NCBI GenBank assembly: GCA_002348045.1
Contig: DDYO01000259.1
Location: 1 to 17,864 of the forward strand
Direction: 5' to 3'
Origin: Anaerolineales bacterium UBA2232
GTDB taxonomy: Bacteria > Chloroflexota > Anaerolineae > UBA2200
Length of the DNA stretch: 17,864 nt
Position numbers and translations under genes: made by a program. This document shows, piece after piece, positions 14,101 to 17,864 of the stretch. Position 1 is the stretch's first letter. Each line of letters starts with the position of its first letter. Below the pieces are notes generated by a model. That model made no database searches. It had not been told where the DNA came from and was given only the letters and a program-made list of their open reading frames with translations.

Positions 14101-14173
14101 GATCGAGAACGCCCTGTCTATCGAGAACGTCATCCGACTGCACGGTGGCAAACCAGACGAAGCCGCCGCTTAA
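11123..14173 (+). CDS. AEP primase fused to DUF927-type replicative helicase
   Basis: A 1016-aa replication protein. The N-terminal third is an archaeo-eukaryotic primase: D74-x-D76 (LRLDIDAG), SSGAGLHIYF at 117-126 with H123, and TARILRPVG at 163-171. A cysteine group follows (C235, C298, C308, C311; STCAEF...ACAACQF), probably zinc-binding. The C-terminal part is a superfamily 3-like/DUF927 ATPase with Walker A GGKGKT at 612-617, Walker B FDEM at 661-664 and sensor N709 (VSTNRSQ). It would prime and unwind DNA for the Pol A at 192-2144. The start ATG 11123 follows a GGGGGGA run at 11114-11120. Codon use is uniform and GC-rich except for CTAAC/GTTAG motifs in the first 1.3 kb. Confidence 0.88.
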   Translation: MLQSFYRAVLPDAGQFCLFLLPEARHVWADSLEGLVALTEKYQERTGVYFGTASFDTQTRKQANVLALRSLRLDIDAGPDKLAKHGIDEVYATQRDALQDSVRFFKATGLAPSYIVSSGAGLHIYFCLDQDVTPEQWLPMAKALSFKGVQQDFKIDVSVTEDTARILRPVGAVHHDDVRVQVIKATGKVYSYDELSGLLGALPPVKKYDLSINDDVTSTYIGPPVDAFKVAEKCGALREVVDAGGTVPEPFWRAMLGLVKHTVGGLDVAQEWSQGYDGYDPEVVERKFNAWATGPSTCAEFSKHSNACAACQFQGKVKSPIVLGRMNVEEVAALPPDTIMDPIPEPVPMGKPWDGFIPKGFEVTPTKHGHVLTYHQRVKDKDGEEGIAITPFTTEIFWFSHWADAETSADAAQVTLHKYDDREARVKSYDMPVALLANRLELAKKLAEFGTQLTTEKKAQEAMEHYAKAQFQRIKDLSRRVKVNDRFGLRILDDGRMVSLHGSKVIFPDGSIQEAMVGPTLRGTADWYDMPIPPAFSGEWGPEVWEEHINPAAMRHVEFMRKHYSGEGMGKYQLAFMLGLASPLMAFVTGGYTKGASLPPNGLSVSLYEREGGKGKTTLMHSTMLAYGNPDSLSKDQNGNGSTDLARIAKLSMWGTMPASFDEMGRTGEKSVANLISAVANGTSREGATKDMGLRASAKWSLICLVSTNRSQRDMITVGEGESSAVQYRMLELDMNNMPDFSEDARNSFARDWAAVKGNSVGGLGAVVQRAICAMGAERANELVMTCVERAAKLIASEKEDRFQYRALGAMLALQLILGKLGMAMFNTKTMVAEFIEANDSAKDYVKENMLPTDGLELLSRALHDLRANTVVTENEGESRGKVAYYARAVGGRIPNQVDARFVASTSMMYVSVDALRKWCAEKHIRDTEMIVPAKKAQVLRPIYPSRVSKINPEKYPSHDRFNLLRGMEESTVSMVPCYAFNVHRLALRVGPEIENALSIENVIRLHGGKPDEAAA
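11310..11321 (+). repeat. CTAAC-GT-GTTAG inverted repeat inside the primase gene
   Basis: The 12 bases are identical to 9146-9157. They encode the end of Ala-Asn-Val-Leu using GCT AAC and TTA, codons otherwise uncommon in this gene, which suggests the DNA motif rather than the protein constrains them. Confidence 0.45.
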
Positions 14174-14177
14174 CGAG

Positions 14178-14201
14178 AAGGCCCCCTAGGGGGCCTTTTT
14201 T
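14178..14201 (+). terminator. Rho-independent terminator between converging genes
   Basis: AAGGCCCCC and its mirror arm form a perfect 20-base palindrome at 14178-14197, followed by six T (14196-14201). It begins four bases after the primase stop and should end the + strand replication transcript. The T-tract overlaps the stop codon (TAA, 14202-14200) of the minus-strand gene. The same stem may weakly terminate the opposing transcript, whose T-tract would be poor. Confidence 0.92.
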
Positions 14202-17200
14202 ATTGCCTGAGAGTTGCCAGGAAGCCCTCAGAGCCCTTGCGGGACTGCACGCCCCCTACCACTGAGGCTTCGCGTTTGCGGCGCTCCTGCGGCGCTTTGA
14301 GCAGCTCGGACAGCGGCTGGCGGGTAAAGCCAAGCTGCACCCGAGACTCTTGCAGTGCGTTCCAGTCGGCGATCACGTCGGCAGTGCCCGAGCCCGCGTT
14401 GTAGGCATCCGAGTAGGCCCGCTTCATTTCCGAGGTGCGGTCCTTGTAGAAGGTCTCGGCCTTGAACTTGGCACCGGCCAGGTAGCTGCGCTCCTGAATC
14501 GTGTTGGTCGGCAGTCCGATGGCTTGCAGTGCCAGGTCCAGCACGCCGATCTCGTCCGGTGTCAGTGCCACGTCGCCGTTCTTCTGGGTCAGCCCCTGAG
14601 TCTCGTAGCGCAGTGCCTTGGACACGTTGGCAAAACCCGCCGGGAGCATCGCTTCCGTGCCCTTCCACAGGTCGCCGCCAGCCAGAGCGCCCAAACCTTC
14701 CACCACGCGGGGGGCGATACCACCCAAGAGCGGGCCAGCCGCTGCGGTGAACATGCTCTCGTAACCCTTGCGCGAGGCTTGCAGCTCGGTGTACGGCAAC
14801 AGGGACAACATGCCCCCGGCACCAATACGCCCGCCCAGTGGCACACCAGCCGCCTGGGTGGCACCGCCCCACAGCAAGTCAGCCCACTCCTTGCCCACGG
14901 CGCGGGTCAGGGTGGCACGCGGATCATCGGGCTCGTCATCATCGGGTAGCGCCTTGCCCACCAGCCAACTGATAGCCGCAAACCCCGGCAGGGCCGCAAC
15001 GCCGCCCATGGCACCGAGGTGGGCCATGTTAAACATCAGCGCCTTGCGGGCAATCAGCCGCTCAGTAGGCTTGGCATCCTTGAACGCCGTGTGCAGCAGC
15101 TTGGCGAACATGCTCAACTGGATCAACTGGAACTTGCGGAACTGGGTCACGATGCGGCCAACGCCGGTACGCATGAAGCGCGGCGCGTTGAACCCCGAGT
15201 AGTCGCCGTGGGTGTCGGTGATCACCTTGTAGGCATACGCCTGACCCGCCTTGGCACTGGTTTTCCCGTCGGCCATGGCCAGCCGGTATGCCGCCATCGC
15301 TGTGGCCAGTCGGTTGATCGCCTCCACACCCTGCGCGGCACCGCGCACCTTGGTCAACGCCGAGGCCACCAAGTCCATCCGGCTGTCCGAGTTCGACTCG
15401 AAACTGCCCAAATCCTGCCCCAACGAAATCTCGATAGCGCCCATGTCGGCCACGGCTTCCACCGCCTCCCGCACATCAGCGGGCAGCTTGGCGTAGTCCG
15501 CCTCGTTGATGCCCCCCAGCTTCAGGATCGGCAGCAAGTCCTTGTAAGCTCGCGTCAGCTCGTTGGCCGCGTTCACATAGCCATAGCGTGCCGCCATCAC
15601 CGGGTGCGACATCATCCACGGCTGCGTGGCGTTCATCAGGAAGTACGACGGGTTACTGAGCAGCAGATAGGTCGATGACACCGCCAGCGCCTTGTCCACG
15701 CCCGGTGTCGGGTGGTATTCCAGGTTCATGCTGTGGCGGCGCATGATCTCGTTGAGCAGCATCTGCTTGTCTTCGCGCTGGCCCAGCGTGGCACCCGCCT
15801 CTTTTTGCATGTCGCGCAGGTTGTCGTCGATGGCCCCGTTGGTCTTCAGGCTGGCGATGAAGTGGGCCGTGGCCCGGCCCTGCGTGGCAAACGAGCGCAT
15901 CATGTCGTCCGCAGCCCCGGCAATATTCTTGCGGTGGATTTCACCCTTGCGGGCGCTGGTCTCGGAAAGCAACTGAAGGTGCAACTGGCGCATCATGTCG
16001 TCTACGCGCTTGCCTGTTTTTTCGCCAAGGTTGGCATCCGAGGAATCCTGCACCAGCTTGCGCAAGCGCCCCATGGCACCCAGCATATCCCGGCCACCCA
16101 TCATGCTGTCGGCCTGATCGAGCTTCTCAAATGTGCCCACGCCGTCTGCCGGGAAGCTTTCTGCCAGCTTGGCCACCATCACACGGGCCTCGCGCTTGCT
16201 CTCGGTGAACGCCACAAAGTAGTGGTCGCCGTCCTTTTGCAGCTCCTGCATCAGCTTGTTGTCGCCCGCACGCTTGGCATCCATGTACTTCTGCGAGGTG
16301 GCCATCACCACGTGCTTGCCGAAGCGGCGCAGCGGCGCGTAGGGCCAGGTCGAGCGCAACGTCATCAGACTCTGGAAATCCACCAGCGACTTGGCCTTGG
16401 CCTTGGTCTGCTTGGCTGCCTCTGCGGTGTCACCCGCCTTGGTCAGCTCGGCGATCAGGCCGTCGTACTCGGTGTTGATGTTGCCCACCACGGTGTCTTG
16501 CAGCGTCTTGAGCGAGGTATGCCCATGCTCGAACACCCGGCGCACCATGGCCCGGCCCGCCTCAGAGAGCGAGTTGTTATAGCGCTTGGCCAGCTCAGGG
16601 TCAATGGCCACGTTCTGCGGGGCTCCGTCCCACGTCGGCTGGAAGGCCCATGCCTTCTTCATGGTGGAATCCTTGAGCAGTCCGTTGACGCTGGCCGGGC
16701 CAGTGCCCCGCTCGTGCGCCGGGAGCGCATTGAAAGCCTCCAGCACCGCGTCAATCTCGCGCTCCACCTTGGTCTTTTCCGTCTGGATGACCTTCATGTT
16801 GGCCATGTACTTGGACGCCGACGGGATCAGCTTGGCCGCACGGTTGACCAAATCCTCGGTGAACATCGAGCGCACCGCCACCCAGCCCAGCTTCTCGCCC
16901 ACGGCTTGGAAGAAATCAGACACCAACCCCGGCATGGCGTCGATGGCCTTGTTGCCTGACTTGATGGGGGCGGCTTGCCGGTTCACCGTGGTGTACTTGC
17001 TGCCCGTGGTTTTTGACCCGCTGTCGAAGTTGATCAACCCTGCGGAGTTGTCCACGGTCTCGGACACAAACTGTTCCAGCTCGTTGTAGGTCATGCGGCG
17101 GATACGTTGCGCCAAGTCCCGCAGACCAAAAACGTCGGCCAGTTTCGAGAACACCGCAGCCAGTGCCCGCACCAGTGGTTTACCCGGCTTGCTGCCCAAG

Positions 17201-17864
17201 GCACCGTCCGCACGCAGCCGCTCCGCCATCACAGCCAGAGCTTCCTCCACTGCCAAGGCTTCATAATTTGCCTTGCGGTCGCCAATCAGGGCACCACCTT
17301 CGGTGAACTCCTTGAACTTGTCCTGCCCGTCCTGCGAGTCCTTCCATTCTTGCGCAGCGGCCCGCACCTCCGGGTTTGCCGCCGATGCATCCAGCATGAA
17401 CTTGATGTATTCTTGGTTCCCCGCGAAAGCCCGCTTGATACCACGGTGGAACAACTCATGAAAAATAGTCTGGATGACGTCAGCGCGAGACTCGGCAGCG
17501 GCGGCGTATACGACGACAGTGCCATCCGGGAGAACCCCACCCTTTGGAACTCCGGTCACGCCCGGCGTAGCTCCAGTGGGCGCGTCCATTACCTTGATCG
17601 GATTGCGGCGCAAGACCGCGCCAAGAACCCCGTCTATCGTGCGCTGGACTTCCTGTACCGACATCTTCCCTGGGGTCGATGATCCCCAACGGTGGGTGGT
17701 AACCCCATCCTTCTCGTTCAGTGGGTTTTCTGCCGGGCCACCCAGCACGTCCCGGTTGATGGCCGCAGCTTCGGCGGTGCCTGGCCCGATGGCGTCGTTG
17801 TTCAGGGCAACTTTGGCATTGCCCTGCGGGAGAACCGCTACTCGCTTTTTCTTGACGATGACTG
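14200..17864 (-). CDS. Large polyvalent virion-type protein with HExxH motif, 5' end outside window
   Basis: The frame is open from the right window edge (first complete codon 17862-17860) to TAA at 14202-14200, giving 1220 visible residues; an internal GTG at 17748 is not a necessary start. Visible residues 132-141 read IFHELFHRGI, an HExxH zinc-metallopeptidase motif (17460-17446), with EE at about 206-207 as a possible third ligand. Long helical, Lys/Ala/Glu-rich stretches follow. Two hydrophobic segments lie at about 723-749 (LAVSSTYLLLSNPSYFLMNA) and 945-969 (GAMGGVAALPGFAAISWLVG). The C-terminal half resembles the large polyvalent proteins of phages, which are packaged and ejected with DNA. 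Host-directed proteolysis, internal core or ejection roles are all possible. It converges on the replication operon, as late genes often do. Confidence 0.75.
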   Translation of the reverse strand, partial: VIVKKKRVAVLPQGNAKVALNNDAIGPGTAEAAAINRDVLGGPAENPLNEKDGVTTHRWGSSTPGKMSVQEVQRTIDGVLGAVLRRNPIKVMDAPTGATPGVTGVPKGGVLPDGTVVVYAAAAESRADVIQTIFHELFHRGIKRAFAGNQEYIKFMLDASAANPEVRAAAQEWKDSQDGQDKFKEFTEGGALIGDRKANYEALAVEEALAVMAERLRADGALGSKPGKPLVRALAAVFSKLADVFGLRDLAQRIRRMTYNELEQFVSETVDNSAGLINFDSGSKTTGSKYTTVNRQAAPIKSGNKAIDAMPGLVSDFFQAVGEKLGWVAVRSMFTEDLVNRAAKLIPSASKYMANMKVIQTEKTKVEREIDAVLEAFNALPAHERGTGPASVNGLLKDSTMKKAWAFQPTWDGAPQNVAIDPELAKRYNNSLSEAGRAMVRRVFEHGHTSLKTLQDTVVGNINTEYDGLIAELTKAGDTAEAAKQTKAKAKSLVDFQSLMTLRSTWPYAPLRRFGKHVVMATSQKYMDAKRAGDNKLMQELQKDGDHYFVAFTESKREARVMVAKLAESFPADGVGTFEKLDQADSMMGGRDMLGAMGRLRKLVQDSSDANLGEKTGKRVDDMMRQLHLQLLSETSARKGEIHRKNIAGAADDMMRSFATQGRATAHFIASLKTNGAIDDNLRDMQKEAGATLGQREDKQMLLNEIMRRHSMNLEYHPTPGVDKALAVSSTYLLLSNPSYFLMNATQPWMMSHPVMAARYGYVNAANELTRAYKDLLPILKLGGINEADYAKLPADVREAVEAVADMGAIEISLGQDLGSFESNSDSRMDLVASALTKVRGAAQGVEAINRLATAMAAYRLAMADGKTSAKAGQAYAYKVITDTHGDYSGFNAPRFMRTGVGRIVTQFRKFQLIQLSMFAKLLHTAFKDAKPTERLIARKALMFNMAHLGAMGGVAALPGFAAISWLVGKALPDDDEPDDPRATLTRAVGKEWADLLWGGATQAAGVPLGGRIGAGGMLSLLPYTELQASRKGYESMFTAAAGPLLGGIAPRVVEGLGALAGGDLWKGTEAMLPAGFANVSKALRYETQGLTQKNGDVALTPDEIGVLDLALQAIGLPTNTIQERSYLAGAKFKAETFYKDRTSEMKRAYSDAYNAGSGTADVIADWNALQESRVQLGFTRQPLSELLKAPQERRKREASVVGGVQSRKGSEGFLATLRQ

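Noticed and set aside
13223..14143. 306-codon minus-strand ORF opposite the primase-helicase gene
   Set aside because: Low-complexity Val/His/Gly-rich shadow of a strongly supported gene.
15712..16959. 415-codon plus-strand ORF opposite the large minus-strand gene
   Set aside because: The His/Leu/Gln/Arg-rich product is typical of the antisense of a GC-rich coding frame; no ribosome site or motif is visible.
17746..17748. GTG at 17748 as the true start of the minus-strand gene
   Set aside because: The frame stays open with sensible codons to the window edge, so the real start lies outside the window.
1..17864. CRISPR array or complete defence system
   Set aside because: No regularly spaced repeats were seen. 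The nucleases and helicase are better explained as a phage replication and recombination module with two homing endonucleases.

Overview
The window looks like part of a temperate tailed phage or prophage with a high-GC host. Codon choice (GCC, CTG, AAG, CGC) and the PrtN-like and integrase types suggest a proteobacterium, perhaps a betaproteobacterium. The host is inference; no host gene or tRNA is visible. About 14.1 kb on the + strand is a dense replication, recombination and lysogeny region. The last 3.7 kb on the - strand is the C-terminal part of one very large, probably virion-associated protein. The two converge on a perfect-palindrome terminator near 14.19 kb.

Layout. 1-2794: a 59-aa ORF, a family A DNA polymerase with 3'-5' exonuclease, and a free-standing HNH endonuclease gene joined to the polymerase stop. 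2795-5664: a cluster of small early genes, namely a hypothetical helical protein with an apparent ACG start, a hairpin leader with a 20-codon ORF, a DUF3310 protein, a Cas4/RecB-like PD-(D/E)XK nuclease with four cysteines, a 66-aa protein, a VRR-NUC nuclease, an HNH-like protein, a 59-aa protein and a PrtN-like regulator. 5665-5897: an AT-richer, repeat-bearing gap that is the best attP candidate. 5898-9157: a tyrosine integrase, a SNF2-type helicase and a second HNH endonuclease. 9158-14173: a 126-aa phage protein, a probable zinc-containing ssDNA-binding protein, a structured intergenic stretch, a small HTH protein and an AEP primase/DUF927-type helicase fusion. 14200-17864 (-): the large protein, with an HELFH metallopeptidase-like motif, open to the window edge.

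How the parts fit. Polymerase, SNF2 helicase, ssDNA-binding protein, primase-helicase and several nucleases make a nearly complete phage replisome. The integrase, the repeat-flanked gap and the PrtN-like gene lie inside this set. If the gap is attP, integration would put polymerase and primase/helicase at opposite ends of the prophage. The polymerase carries Leu at the position equivalent to E. coli Pol I Phe762, a variant associated with temperate phages.

The most interesting signals are the attP position within the replication operon, a copy of the polymerase 3' end at the 3' end of the first HNH gene, codon-usage shifts beside both HNH genes, paired CTAAC/GTTAG motifs confined to the left 12.4 kb, the apparent ACG start and C10 tract in one gene, and two structured leaders. 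I did not find a clear new defence system or a CRISPR array.
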